A stretch of 64,000 bases of DNA from Neospora caninum Liverpool (Eukaryota > Apicomplexa > Conoidasida > Eucoccidiorida > Sarcocystidae), in NCBI RefSeq assembly GCF_000208865.1, contig NC_018396.1, positions 1,760,630-1,824,629 of the forward strand, given 5' to 3'. Below are positions 26,865 to 38,249 of this stretch, piece by piece. The notes beneath the pieces are model-generated. The model did no database searches. It was not told the DNA's origin and worked only from the letters and a program-made list of their open reading frames with translations. Position 1 is the stretch's first letter. The number at the start of each line of letters is the position of its first letter. Made by a program: the position numbers and the translations under genes.

Positions 26865-29800
26865 ATGCCATCTTCCGCAATGGAATCGGATCCAGACTTG
26901 ACACAATCTCTCGGTGCCGATATGAATTCCTGCACTCCTGCCGGTGACACGAACCGCGGCGCCACACAGGACCAGAACAAGTTGTACCTGCCGCTGCACG
27001 CAAGGGAGGGGACGATGGGCTTGGCCACTGTCGACGAGCGAACTGCTGAGAAGATTACTCAAGAGGCCACACTGGGCCAGGACAGCTCAGTCACCGTAGC
27101 GCCTGCAGATCTTGCTGAACCTGTACAACTACCTTTAGGACCCGCCGTGCAATCCGGCCTGTAAAAAAAAAGCCACATAGTTCTTCAGAGGGGAAAGACG
27201 CCCCCAGTTCCGTCCCCTCCTCCCCGTGTCTATCTACAGAGTTAGTTCCAGTCTAATACACTGTACAAAAACAGTGAAACATTTCATTCCTGGCGAAAGA
27301 TGATCAGAACGCCCGCCATTCTAGGACGGTTACCAGAGACAGCGTACACCTCCAATAAGTAGTTGTTAGTCAGCTTGCTGGCTGGGCCGCACTTGGCTGC
27401 CACAGTGGGGTACAGAAAAACGCACATTTATCACGTCAATCAAGCGAAGTTCCCACTTACGCTGGTTGCGTAGGCTGGACGAATCTGCTGCAATCAACCG
27501 CAAACTGAGGAAGTGTCTCGAAGCTGAGACTGCTGCCCTCAGAAAGGCCGTACGTTCAACCCGGGGTGGTATGTGCTGTGAGACAATCTACAGACTGCGC
27601 CACAGTCATTGGAAAAACATTTTTCCTGCACTGACATTCGACGGGGCGTCGTTTTCTACACTTCAGTTGTTTGAGCATGTGCTGGGTTGCTTGCCACGAA
27701 CTGCCGATTGACACGCAAACAACACAGTGTTGAGGCCAGGGTGTACGGCAGAAGATGGACTTCCTCGAATTGCTACGTCATGCAATTCGTTTCAACGTTG
27801 GAAGTGGTGTGCAAACGCCAGAGCGAAAAAGAATAAACATCTCAATATCAATGCAGAAATTTCAATGCCGTGGTGGGAATGCCCTCCAGTTTAATATATG
27901 ACTACTTCAAGACTACTTTAACGTGCTGCTATCGTCGTATATGGAGTTATTTTGTATCTCTGAGCAATTGAATGCACACATTTAAAAGGAAATTAGTCAG
28001 CACCACGTTTGAGGTGTGCCTCAACCGTGCTTCGTCAGGCCGGCCACCCGGAAATTTCAAATCTGTCGAGCGATCCCCGTTTGAAGCCATCGCAAACCCC
28101 TTCGCTGGCTCAGCACTGCTGACATATCCATGTTGATATATACAGTCGTACACTGCACATGTACAGCGTGCGAATCATTTTTACCTGGGAGAAAGTCACG
28201 AGTAAGGACAGCAGAGTCGTATAGGCTCCTCTATGCAACTCTTGTCAACTGAACCAAGAACAGCGGGTGAAGGGTTGTTTACAGGCAGAATCAGTTAATG
28301 GCTTCGTTTGTTTGCTGTGGCGATCACGGCGTTGTGGGCATATGCAGGCAGAGTCTTTGCTTGAGTTGAAAGCACGGGAAGACTACTTAAAGAAGCGAAG
28401 CATGTCACGAGAGGATGCAATGAAGTTATGGCTCAAAAAAGCTGACACCCAGAAGAAGCACATCGTGCATTTGAGAGAACAGTGTGAGAATGTCGGAAGC
28501 ATCGAGAAGGTCAGGAATGTTGGCACATGGGTTGCTTGTCGAAAAGTGGAAGGAATGATCTGTTAGATGTACTCGAACCCTTCTCTTGATATAAATAGAG
28601 TCTGTATAAGCTTGAGCCGCAACTCACTGCTCGAATATTAACGCGACAAATGCATGAAGGAGCTTCTGCCCTTCATTGTAACGTCACGGAAAACGTCGCA
28701 ATATCCTCGGTGAAAATATCAGAAGCTTTTGGTTCGTAAGATGCGTGTTGCAAGGACTTGCCTTGTGCTTGTCCTCAGTTGAATGACATTCAGAATCAGA
28801 TCCGGGAGAAAGAGAACATCCTCCGTGAGTTAAAAGTGAGGCGCGATGGGCATTCAGCCGAAAAGAGAACCGTGGGCTGTAGGGTCTGCCACTGTCGGCC
28901 GTGGATATAAAATTGAAAATGGTTCTGAGAATATCTTAAATAATGTTCCTTTGCACGACGGCCGACGGCACTCGATCTTCGTACGGCGAAGACCTCTTAC
29001 GGAGGCTGCCACGCATAGGACAGAGCCTTCGTCGTGTACTTTGACTACACAGTAGGGCTGCAATCGTTCTTAGACAGTACAGCTTCCGCTTGTTGTACAC
29101 ATGCTGCTTTCTCGAAGCGGCGGGAACGGGATGCGTCCCTCTCCACGCTCCCCCCGCGTTTAAAGATCACAGACGGTGACGCATTGCCAAAGCATGATTT
29201 TGGAGAAGAGAAGAAGGAGTGTATAATTCCTGCTCAGGCTATTGATGAGGGACTGGAGAAAGTGCGGCAGCAACAACAGAAAGCGGTGCATCATATTGAG
29301 GCAAAGAACCACGGTTTGCCAAGCAAGGTAACTGATGGACTCTATCACGCCAAGATACAAGAGATACGCACGAGAGGGGAACAGCTGCACACATAGGTCG
29401 CATAGGGTCAACGAGCACAGCGAACATTCGCACTTGGGCACACGATGGTTTCTAACTGGCGGAATGTAACTGAGAGGTCTGTCATCGGCTGGCTAACGCG
29501 AGTCTGATGACCCCAGGAGCCGCTCGCGGTATCTGAGGAAAGACACTTCAGGGTCGGGAAGGAGCCGAAACCCTTAATCTAAAATGAGAACGACACAGAC
29601 TTTTCGCAGCATCACTGCGTCTCCTCAGTTCCGTTTATAAGATAATTCTCTGTTGTGGAGAGGCTCCTTTCAGGCGGAGAAACTCGAAACAGACTTGAGG
29701 GGTTTGAAAAAAGAGAATGTGACGCTTCGGAAGGAGTACCTCAGGAACGACCAAGAGATCAAAAGGCTGCATGAGGCATGCGCCAATTACGAAAGCAAAC

Positions 29801-31001
29801 TCAGGCGATATCTGCGAGCTCTCAAGTCGAATACAGGAGGACCCCAGTCCCCCGGCGTCGCTCCCTCGGACCCCAGTGGAGCGGCGTTGTCGGTGAGATG
29901 GGAACTGATCTTTTTCTCTTGAAAACGACAGGGCGGGCTTCCGGCTTTTTACATAGGTTTGCTACGTGGTTCCTGTATCTCCTGAAGACGAATACCGATG
30001 TTATCTGCCGAGCACACGTTCTGCAGGACCATCATGACAAAGCCGCTTTTTGCCTCATGATAGGATTGTGGCGAGTAGGAAGCGGCGGAAAAAGACCGCT
30101 TCGTTGTGTCACAGGAAATCCAGAAGACTCAGAACAGCCTGCTCAACTTTGTTTTGGTTGAGGCACACAATCAGTCGACAAACTTTTTTGTCGTTGGTTC
30201 TGCAGTCCCAGCCAAGAAAGCAGATGGAAGCACTGATTTTCCACGAGCAGAAGTTGCAGAGAGAGATCGAGATTCTTGAGCGAGCCAAGGGCACAGACGA
30301 GAACAAACATACTCACGAGGTACATGCCGCACAATGGCGGTGTAGAGGGCACAAAACCTTCCCGGTCGGGCGTGTGTGTGTGTGTGTCGCTAAATGATCA
30401 CAATCTCTGGTGGAAGAGAGCCTAGTCCATGAGGTGCTACTGCCCCATCTGCACTGGAACGCGTTTACGGCCCCAACTTTGCCTCTTTCTATGTCTAATC
30501 ACAATAAGAACATCCCCTGTTTCGTAGGAGGTCCGCCGGGGCATGGTGTATTAGCCGCTCCAGGGGAAGAACAGCTTCGCTTTGTGTTTGCTGGCGCTTC
30601 CTGCCATTTTAAGTTGCATGTCCTGAATCAGAAGATCAAGGCAATGGAGGCACAGCTGCGACGGCTTGAGAAAGCAAACAGAGAAACAGAAGCGGTACTG
30701 TCAAGAGGGACGCGATTGGGGTCCCATTTTGTCAGTGCACCCAACGGGACAGCCTACGTGATGGTAGAGCAGATGGAGCAATTCTGGTGCTCGCTTGAAC
30801 CCGCTTCTGAAAGTGGTTTGACCCTTTCTTCGACGTAGGGCAGTGGGGTGGTGTGTATGTGCTCTCTTGTGCTCGCTGAGACAGGAAATTACGTCCAACA
30901 ATTACCTACTGAAAGAAGTTAGAAGGCTTCGCCGGATGCACGCCCGACTCTGTCCAGTTTCCAACTGCAGCGCCAAAGCTGAGATCACGCAAGACGTCTA
31001 G
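26865..31001 (+). CDS. Nine-exon coiled-coil protein
   Basis: Exons: 26865-27160, 27474-27549, 28348-28509, 28779-28835, 29238-29327, 29674-29892, 30206-30319, 30632-30694 and 30885-31001. The sum is 1194 nt, or 397 aa. Intron 1 is in phase 2; the other seven are all phase 0. The first 98 residues are polar and unstructured-looking. From LDESAAINRKLRKCLEAE onward the protein is Glu/Lys/Leu-rich with heptad character: ELKAREDYLKKR, NDIQNQIREKENILRELK, KLETDLRGLKKENVTLRK, KQMEALIFHEQKLQREIE, IKAMEAQLRRLEKANRE and NNYLLKEVRRLRRM. A Pro/Ser/Gly hinge breaks the coil in exon 6. The least certain boundaries are donor 1 (GTAAAA), the start of exon 5 (an acceptor after AAAG at 29162 is also in phase) and the start of exon 8. 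Cytoskeletal, centrosomal or flagellar structural roles are typical of such proteins, but no family is recognised. Confidence 0.8.
30372..30387 (+). repeat. (GT)n microsatellite in an intron
   Basis: A short GT dinucleotide run lies in the intron between exons 7 and 8 of the coiled-coil gene. It has no visible function. Confidence 0.8.
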
Positions 31002-32016
31002 CAGTTGTCATAATTTGGCGAGCAAGCCGCATCCGTTGTAACGAGAATGAAGGTTCTACTTGCTCCTCACCGCGCCAGGGGTGGACTCTGCTAGAGTTCA
31101 AGAAAAAAACAACTCCTGATGCTACGTCCTGAGTGGTGGAGAGGCAGAGGATTCCGCAGCCAGATTTGCTCAAACTACCACGTCCTTCCAGTTAAACTCT
31201 AGGAATCCGGAGACCAAATGCCGTTCCGCTAACAGCAGAAGTGCCGTTTTTGTCAGCGGTAGAGTTGCTCTCTGCTTTTCACAGGAAACATCGTTTTCTG
31301 TGCTCTTGTTTGTTGTACCACTCCCCAACCCGTCCGGCCACACGTCCCTTAAATAACCTCGCTTGTGCGAATTTAAGCTGTCACCTCACACACCGCAGCC
31401 ATTACTAAGGGCCATAAAACCGTTTTTAAAGTCGCCCTGGTGATACTAACGTGCCCACGATGGAGCAACTGTTAGCAAAATCTTTCCCACCCCTTTCTTG
31501 GCGAATTCCACTAACAGAAAACGAAAATGTCGTCATCCATTTGTTCCCCGCTATGCAAGACGCCTAAGCTGTATTTTCCCGAAGCTTAACGTTTTGCATG
31601 CATCTGAAGACAACCACGACACTTTCCCCAATTTTGCAAGCTACTCTGCTCATACATTGATCCTTCTGGGATTCCTCCGCGTTTTCCTCCAGCCTACAAG
31701 GGGCAAATACGTCCACGGGGGTTGCCCCTAGACAGAAATACGTGAAGTGTACCGCTTGTACATTCTTTTTCCTCAGCGCGCGCCTGGTTTGAAATCTTCG
31801 TGCTGTAACATGTGGTACTTGCTACCTCTGCTTTTGCGCCTTGTATAGAGGCTGGGCGCTTGATATGCTTCGTGGCGTCAAAACAGACTTGTAGCGCGCT
31901 TTTCGCCCTATTGTGCCTGCCGCGCAACCTGGCGGAGCGCGAAGTTGGAAAAAGCGCAACCCGTTGGTGGGAGTTCGTGGTGACATCGAGCCAATAGCTG
32001 CCTCGATGCCACAGTC
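31002..32016. other. Intergenic, no supported gene
   Basis: The 1-kb gap follows the coiled-coil gene stop. Frames are short and lack family motifs. It likely contains the 3' UTR and the upstream region of the small model at 32017. Confidence 0.5.
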
Positions 32017-32720
32017 ATGCGGTGGCCAGAGGACGGCGACGCCGCACAGAGTTCCTTGGTGAAATGCGGCGCATGGGCAAAGGCCGAGTCTGGAGCACGG
32101 GCGCGCGCGTCAAAACTGCTGGACGGGCTGCAGCCATTCTTCCAGCGTCGCCCCTTGCTGAGGAGTCCAGGTGGTAGTGTCGACGAATCTTTCTGGAAGT
32201 CGGTTGATCCGGTCTCATTTGCGGAAGCCTGGTTTCTTGTCTGCTTTCGCACGAAGAAAAAGACCGTTGTCCAGGTTAGGGGATTCTGCTTCTTTTTTGG
32301 GGAGTCCACTGACCTTTTCCTGTGGCAAGCGAGACCAGGGAACTGGTATCCTGCCTCCAATCGAGGGAGCAAGCTGCGCTAGTAGGGCAGGTACACTCTT
32401 CGTTCGCGTGTCCGTGTATTTGTTCATTTGTATCTTGTCCAATACGGAAAAGAAGACGAGCCTGCCGGGGGAGTCCGAATTGGGTGGTAACGACATCCCG
32501 TTCTGAGGAGGATCTGGAGGAGTCGCCGACTTCCCGGTGTCGCTGTGCTCGTATAGTGCCCGCTCCTAGGCGAGCGAAAAACCGAATTTTCTTGAATTTT
32601 CCGAGAGAGAGAGTCACAATGCGTTTCGCGCCTTTATGCCTTTCACAGTTCACACTATTGCAGGTCACTGGACCCGCAGACGTCCAACTGTCGCAGAGGC
32701 TGCCGTTTTTTCATAAATAG
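32017..32720 (+). CDS. Putative small two-exon protein, 104 aa
   Basis: Exon 1 (32017-32274) starts at ATG and ends in phase 0 at a CAG|GTTAGG donor. Exon 2 (32664-32720) begins after a clear pyrimidine-rich ACTATTGCAG acceptor, also in phase 0, and ends in TAG. The product is 104 aa. Its most protein-like part is SVDPVSFAEAWFLVCFRTKK, an aromatic, hydrophobic stretch, followed by a short C-terminal tail ending LSQRLPFFHK. No signal peptide or known family is evident. The opposite strand is also open over much of this region (31908-32372), which lowers confidence. Small coccidian mitochondrial or membrane subunits often look like this, but that is only a possibility. Confidence 0.42.
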
Positions 32721-33554
32721 AATTTTTTATTTTCCCTCCACTTCGAGAAGAGGGCAGGGCCCGCGCGCGGAATTCCTGTGAAGCTCGCCCCATGCCATTC
32801 CTCGAGGGTAGGGAATGGTTTGGATTTTTGCTGCTGACTGGGGAGAGGCTGCTGTGAAGGGGGGAATGTGTGTCCCCAAGGGAACTGTGGCAGTGTACAA
32901 AAGATGACAACTTGTTCTGGTTCTTCTGGGAGCGTGTAATGACACGCGGTCACTGTCATTCTGGCAACATAGTCTAAGTGGAAAGTGGATATATGTCTTC
33001 TGTTCCCACCGCACAAGTATCTGAACAACGGAAGATCCGGTGCGTCTTCGTGCTCCCTCAATACTGGTTTGACTGAGAAGGAAACTGCGTGTGTCCGTCC
33101 CCGGTTTTGCGAGTCGTCAGGAGCTCCGCTTTACTCGCGTTTCGTCAGATGCAGTCGCGTTACGCTTTCCTGTCTCTGCTTGCTTGTACATGCATGACAA
33201 TTGCTTGGCGATGTAAACATAGTTTTCGAGGGTATTGAGGTCCACAGGGAGAAGACAGAGATCCAATGGTTCGCTCTTGTCTCTGTATCCGCATGACACC
33301 GCTCCTGTTTTCCCTTCTTTCTTTGTTCTTCTCGATCGGATTCAGCTCTTGCGACGTATCCGCGTTCGAGAGAGATACTGGGGGAAGTAATTTCACAACT
33401 GTGCTGGAAACTCTGGGCCCTCCAGGACTCTCTTTTTGACCTGCGCCGTGTAGCCTTCCTCCGTTTCTATGTCGCTGTCCTCCCTCTTCTCTTTCTTTTT
33501 TTCATTCGGGGACAAAGCTACATCCGATGCGAGCGGATTCTTTCCCGCCCCAGT
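32721..33554. other. Upstream region of the 1564-aa gene
   Basis: This 0.8-kb stretch precedes the ATG of the large plus-strand frame. The last 300 bp before the ATG are rich in pyrimidine tracts (TTCCTCC, TTCTCTTTC), consistent with a 5' UTR. No coding exon is supported. Confidence 0.5.
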
Positions 33555-36500
33555 ATGACCTTCGCCGGCACTGGGGTGGGCGGCCGAGGCGTGGGTTCGT
33601 CCTCGCCCCAACGCGGGACTGAAGGGTCTTCTTCGGGCAAATCTTTAGATTTCGTGTCTCCTAACTCTGTTTCCACTTGTGTTTCTGTTCCTTCTGGCTG
33701 CTCCACGGAGGGGAAGTTTCCAGAGAAGCCGGGCGTGTCGGGCCGCCTTATCCAAAGAAGCGGCGCGAGCAGCCCTCCTTTCGAGGGAAATGCACTTGGG
33801 AAGTGCTGTAGTGTAAGCACGACAGAGAGTTTAGTCAGCGGTGCTTGTCGCGGAGGCGAAAACCCTGTTGGCTGCGGGTTCTCCAGCACCGGGCCGAGCG
33901 AGGTCAACTGCTTGTCGGTAGGCCGGAGCAACAGTAATAGCGGCTCAGAGTGTATGCCGCAGGGGCCCGAACCAGAGGCCGTCTCGGTACAGGAGAGGCG
34001 AGAGCGAGGTGGGGAGGACGGACAGCCAGTTTTCCTGTTTCCAGAGCGTTCTTCGCTGGACCTTAATTTTGGTGTGGGAGAGCCTAGGGGAACTTTGCAG
34101 TTTGCACGCGTCGGGGAACTCAGTGGGTGCCAGGGAACGGGTGACATCTCGTGTGCATCGACGGTCTTGGATGTGCAAGGCTCCTTGGCGAATAGTGTTG
34201 GTAGCGAGCCTGAAAATTCGATCTTTTTCTTGAAAGATCCGTCTGCTCTGTCTTCTCGGGTGTCGAACACTCCCTTTTTCCCCGGCACGTCGGCTTCCGT
34301 TTCATCTTCTGAAGCAGCCTTAGCTGCGACTGATCTGCATTCTAAAACGGGCGGGCGCGCTGGGTGTGGACCGTTCGGCACTGGCGTGTCGTCGCTCGCA
34401 GCAACTTCGTCCAACCAGGGGATTTTTCAACGGCCGATTAATCCCGCCGCTTTTTCCATTCATTCCTCGCCTCCGTGCGCGGCATCTGCCCGACGCCTCG
34501 GCTCCGACGGGCGAGAACGCCTGCTTGCGCTTCTCAGGGACCGGTGCGGGGCTGACGCGCCTACCAGTGACGCGCGCTTTTCTGCGTGCGCGGACCGCTC
34601 TACGGTTTCGCATCTCCCGAACACCGCCACTCAGTTGTGGATGATCGCCAGGCTCTCGGACTGCGAAGGGGCGCCGCAGCTGCATCCGAGTGGATCTGGG
34701 AGTGGAGAGAGTGTGAACAACAGAGGGAGTGACCGCCCAGCTGAAGACGGCAGCGTAGGACGTCGAAACATGGATTCCATGAAAAAGGCCGAAGTGACGT
34801 CGGAGCGAGAGGCGAGTGCAGGTGGTCCTTTGGAAACGCGAAGCGACCAAGACGCCGCCCCAACCGCGGCGCAAACTCCGCAGCTGGACACCGTTCTAAA
34901 TCGAGAGTGCCGCCCCTACCCTGCTAACCAGCCGCACATGGCAATGGGTCACAGCGCCTCCGGTTCGGTTGTCTCGCGAACTCCAGGGAGCGTTGAACGG
35001 CCTGCCGAGGACGGGCCGAGTCCGTGGTGGCCGGACACCTGCCAGGGCACTGCGTCTGCGTCCAGCCCCCACACATCCCCGCATGCGCCGCTCTCTCACC
35101 CGGCACCTGAAGGTTCTCTCGGCTGCGCGCCGCAAATGCCTTTACCGGAACCGCGTGCGCCTGAGATTCTCGGCGACGTCGCGTACGGGTCTCCGCCGGC
35201 GCCTCTGGTCACGTCTCCACGTCTGCCGCCGTCGGGCCGCTTCAGCTACTCTCCGGGCCAGCCTGGGGCCCAGGTTCCCCTCGACGCGCAGTGGTGGGTA
35301 GAGGGAGGCGAGCGAAGCCCCCACGGTGCCCATCCAAGCCTCGGTTTCGTGTGCCGGGGCGCTGCGGCGGAGGGCGTCGGCAACGAGTCCCCGGGGTTCC
35401 GAGCGCATCGAACCCCGGAAGTCGGAGCGGTCGACTCGAAAGGCCAAGTGGAAATGAACAGTGGATCGCCAGCCTCTGTCATGCTCTCGCCTGCAGCTGG
35501 ACCCGCCGGAGCCGGCTCTGGAGACTCCGCGCTGCCCGCGTTCGGAGGCTCTGCGACTTTGCCTACGAACTACGGCGGCGCCATGCACCACCAGAGCTCG
35601 CTCCCAGGCATGCTGATCCATACACCGCCACCCAGCCACGTGGGATATTCGAGTCCTGCCGCGTCGCGCGTGCCCGGTGACCCACACCAGCCGGTGCTTC
35701 AGCTTCCGGAGGCCATGGTCGGGGGACCAGGTGGGAGCCTTCCAGGACACAGTGGAGGTTTGTCGCCCGTGGCGTGTCCTGCCCCAGGGGCGTTTCTTCA
35801 GAGCCCGCCGATGGGTCCACAACACGTGGCCGGCGGCATGATGCCTGCGGGAATGCCTTCGCCGTACTGCATGTCTGCGGGCGGTCGGCCTTCCTCGCCG
35901 CTCCCCAGCATGGTGGTGATGGGTTCCGTAGTGGGCCAGCAAGGGATTCAAACAGGCCTCGGCGGCAGGGTGGGGAAGCCGTCGAGTCTGGGCCCTCCAG
36001 GTATGGGTGTGACCCCGTCCAGTGTCGAGGACGGCGCCGGAAGCGCGGCCGCAAAAAGCTCCCTTCGTCGCAATCGGAAGAAACCGTCGCCTAGACCCGT
36101 GGACGGAGCGTTCGCGAGCCCCACGTCGGCGCCAGGAGGCAGCGTGGCCGGCGGGAACCTTCCTTTGCCGGCTCGGCCTCCCGCGCCTCAGTCGAAACGA
36201 AGTCGCAAGCGCGCGAGCGCTGCAAACACGGAGGGAGGGAACGACCCGGCGCCGCCTCGTCAGCCGCGTCCGTGGCAACATACAGCCCGGTGCAAGAAGA
36301 GTGGGCGGTTTTGCACGCGAGAGGAGGCCGCGCAGGCGGCGGCAGAGGCAGCGGCGGCTGCAGAGGGGGCTGACGCGGGAGAGAAGAGCGCGGAGGCGGC
36401 GGCGAAGGAGTCCGAGAACGCGCAGTCTGCACAACCGAGCGATGCCACAGGCACGGGGAAGTGGAGCGGCGCTTCAGGAAACAGCCCGCCGACTTCTGGG

Positions 36501-38249
36501 ACCGGAGTGGAAGGGACGAAGGAAAACGTCAACCGCGTCACGGGAGACGAAGCTGGAGGTCTGGGAAGAGCGACGGCGGATGCATCCCAGTCCCCGAAGG
36601 AGCCTGGAATGTCGCCCCAGGCCGGCGGTGGCCGTCGCGTTACGGGAGGCAAGTCGCGGGCTCCCAGTGGAGGCGGAGCCGGTGCCGGAAACGAGGGCTC
36701 GGATTCACGAGAAGGGACAAAGACGCCGGGGAACGAGGCCTCGGCGGACGCCCTCACGGGGCTTGGGTCTGGCGCGAAGGAGGAACCCGAGACCGCCAAG
36801 ACAAGCACGCCTCGGAAACGCCGCCGCGTCAAGAAGGATGCGGAGGCTAAAAAGGAGGCCAAGGGCGTCTCCGCGGAGGGGGCTGCGGGAAGTGCGGCAG
36901 AGGCCCCGCGGTCACCAGTGCAGGCAGCAGAGACCGCGCAGCCGTTCTCAGGGTGTGCTATGAAGCCAGGAGACTCGGAGCAGTTCGGAGTCGCCCCTGT
37001 GCTGTCTAGCGAGGGCGTTTATGCACCGCAAGGAATGCCGTGGGGCATGCAGCAAGCACCGTACCCGGTGGCCCCCGCGCGAGGCGCTCCGGGCGCGTGC
37101 CTTCCTTATGCCTCGCCGAGCCACGGGACGAGCTCTTCGGTACGCTACGGCATTTCCGTCGCGGGGCGCCCACCGTACTCCCACCCGTACATGTCGAGTG
37201 TGTATCCTGGGCCACGGGAAAGGCCTGCAGATCTGCAAGTTGAACTCGAGCCTGCGACCCTGTCTCCGGCGACTGGGGCCGCACCTTGTCAGGCGCCGCT
37301 GAGCCCAGGCTACGGAAGCATGCCGTACGGCCTGGACCATACAGGACAGCCGCTGGCTGCGGGCCAGATGAGGCCGACAGCGCCTGCGAACGGATCAGGC
37401 GCCGCGCCGCCAGGCTCGCCCACTGCGTGGCCGGCGCAGCAGACTTACGGGGGTTCGCCTGCGTGCGCAGGGCTGCCGCAGTCGAGGCAAATGGGAGAGT
37501 GCGGAGTGGGGGAAAATGGAGGCGCGTACGTGGGTCAGGCTGTGTCGCCGCACTCGCAGGGAATGCCGATGGCTGGAGGCTTTGAGCTGCCGTATCCACA
37601 GATGGGAGCCTCGTGGGGATCCGCAGGAGACGTTCCGAGCCAGATGTACCCGCCGGCAAACAGCAGACCCGAAGAAGAGGCCAGCGCGAGACAGGGTCAG
37701 CATATGGGCCACTCCGAGTTCTCGCCTGTGAAACCGGAGATATGCTCGCCGGTGTATCCGCCGCCGGCGCAGATGCAGGACTGGCGCGCGTTCCAAGGAG
37801 ACGTGTTGGGGAGTCAGCCCAGCCACCACGGCGCGACTGCTTTGGTCCCTTCCGCGCCGGATCTCTCCGCAGCTTCTCCGGGTGGAGACGGCCGAGAGTG
37901 TCTCCTGATGCCAGGCAGCAGGGTAGCCCCGGGGGGGGCGCCTTCCGCGAGTCACCTGCAAAGTCGGCATCTGGGCGAAGAGCACGCGGAGAACGCTGGC
38001 CACGCACCAGGGACGACACGGTGGCTACTCCCGGCCGGAGGTTGCGAGGAACCCGGCGACAGTGCGCGGGGCGCGGAGTCCACATCGTCCACGGCGGAGG
38101 CGGGATCGGCCGCGAGAGCCGTCATCATGGGTCTCGGCACCGACGACGGGGAAGACCCAGCGACGGAACACCAGGACGAAGACGCAGGCTTGTTCCAGAG
38201 GGGTGTTTCCTTGTCCCCGCTCCTCTGCGGCTACCATCCACTCCTGTAG
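33555..38249 (+). CDS. Large low-complexity basic protein, probably nuclear
   Basis: A single open frame of 1564 codons runs from ATG 33555 to the TAG at 38247-38249. The protein is dominated by Ser, Gly and Pro. A more ordered patch lies at about residues 315-370 (GRERLLALLRDRCG, then TATQLWMIARLSD). Basic clusters that could act as nuclear localisation signals occur at about 835-845 (LRRNRKKPSPRP), 880 (SKRSRKRAS) and 1085 (RKRRRVKKDAEAKK). A short segment around 905, PWQHTARCKKSGRFC, is followed by an Ala/Glu-rich helix. The C-terminal third is Pro/Met/Tyr/Gln-rich, as in many transcriptional co-activators. No catalytic motif or complete known domain is visible; a nuclear regulatory role is inference from composition. 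The gene converges with the repeat-protein gene ending at 42184. Confidence 0.75.
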   Translation: MTFAGTGVGGRGVGSSSPQRGTEGSSSGKSLDFVSPNSVSTCVSVPSGCSTEGKFPEKPGVSGRLIQRSGASSPPFEGNALGKCCSVSTTESLVSGACRGGENPVGCGFSSTGPSEVNCLSVGRSNSNSGSECMPQGPEPEAVSVQERRERGGEDGQPVFLFPERSSLDLNFGVGEPRGTLQFARVGELSGCQGTGDISCASTVLDVQGSLANSVGSEPENSIFFLKDPSALSSRVSNTPFFPGTSASVSSSEAALAATDLHSKTGGRAGCGPFGTGVSSLAATSSNQGIFQRPINPAAFSIHSSPPCAASARRLGSDGRERLLALLRDRCGADAPTSDARFSACADRSTVSHLPNTATQLWMIARLSDCEGAPQLHPSGSGSGESVNNRGSDRPAEDGSVGRRNMDSMKKAEVTSEREASAGGPLETRSDQDAAPTAAQTPQLDTVLNRECRPYPANQPHMAMGHSASGSVVSRTPGSVERPAEDGPSPWWPDTCQGTASASSPHTSPHAPLSHPAPEGSLGCAPQMPLPEPRAPEILGDVAYGSPPAPLVTSPRLPPSGRFSYSPGQPGAQVPLDAQWWVEGGERSPHGAHPSLGFVCRGAAAEGVGNESPGFRAHRTPEVGAVDSKGQVEMNSGSPASVMLSPAAGPAGAGSGDSALPAFGGSATLPTNYGGAMHHQSSLPGMLIHTPPPSHVGYSSPAASRVPGDPHQPVLQLPEAMVGGPGGSLPGHSGGLSPVACPAPGAFLQSPPMGPQHVAGGMMPAGMPSPYCMSAGGRPSSPLPSMVVMGSVVGQQGIQTGLGGRVGKPSSLGPPGMGVTPSSVEDGAGSAAAKSSLRRNRKKPSPRPVDGAFASPTSAPGGSVAGGNLPLPARPPAPQSKRSRKRASAANTEGGNDPAPPRQPRPWQHTARCKKSGRFCTREEAAQAAAEAAAAAEGADAGEKSAEAAAKESENAQSAQPSDATGTGKWSGASGNSPPTSGTGVEGTKENVNRVTGDEAGGLGRATADASQSPKEPGMSPQAGGGRRVTGGKSRAPSGGGAGAGNEGSDSREGTKTPGNEASADALTGLGSGAKEEPETAKTSTPRKRRRVKKDAEAKKEAKGVSAEGAAGSAAEAPRSPVQAAETAQPFSGCAMKPGDSEQFGVAPVLSSEGVYAPQGMPWGMQQAPYPVAPARGAPGACLPYASPSHGTSSSVRYGISVAGRPPYSHPYMSSVYPGPRERPADLQVELEPATLSPATGAAPCQAPLSPGYGSMPYGLDHTGQPLAAGQMRPTAPANGSGAAPPGSPTAWPAQQTYGGSPACAGLPQSRQMGECGVGENGGAYVGQAVSPHSQGMPMAGGFELPYPQMGASWGSAGDVPSQMYPPANSRPEEEASARQGQHMGHSEFSPVKPEICSPVYPPPAQMQDWRAFQGDVLGSQPSHHGATALVPSAPDLSAASPGGDGRECLLMPGSRVAPGGAPSASHLQSRHLGEEHAENAGHAPGTTRWLLPAGGCEEPGDSARGAESTSSTAEAGSAARAVIMGLGTDDGEDPATEHQDEDAGLFQRGVSLSPLLCGYHPLL

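Noticed and set aside
33518..34414. 298-codon minus-strand frame
   Set aside because: It is an antisense shadow of the 1564-aa plus-strand gene, with the composition of reversed low-complexity codons.
35142..36434. 430-codon minus-strand Arg-rich frame
   Set aside because: Arg/His-rich shadow opposite the long plus-strand frame; no motif or splice signal.
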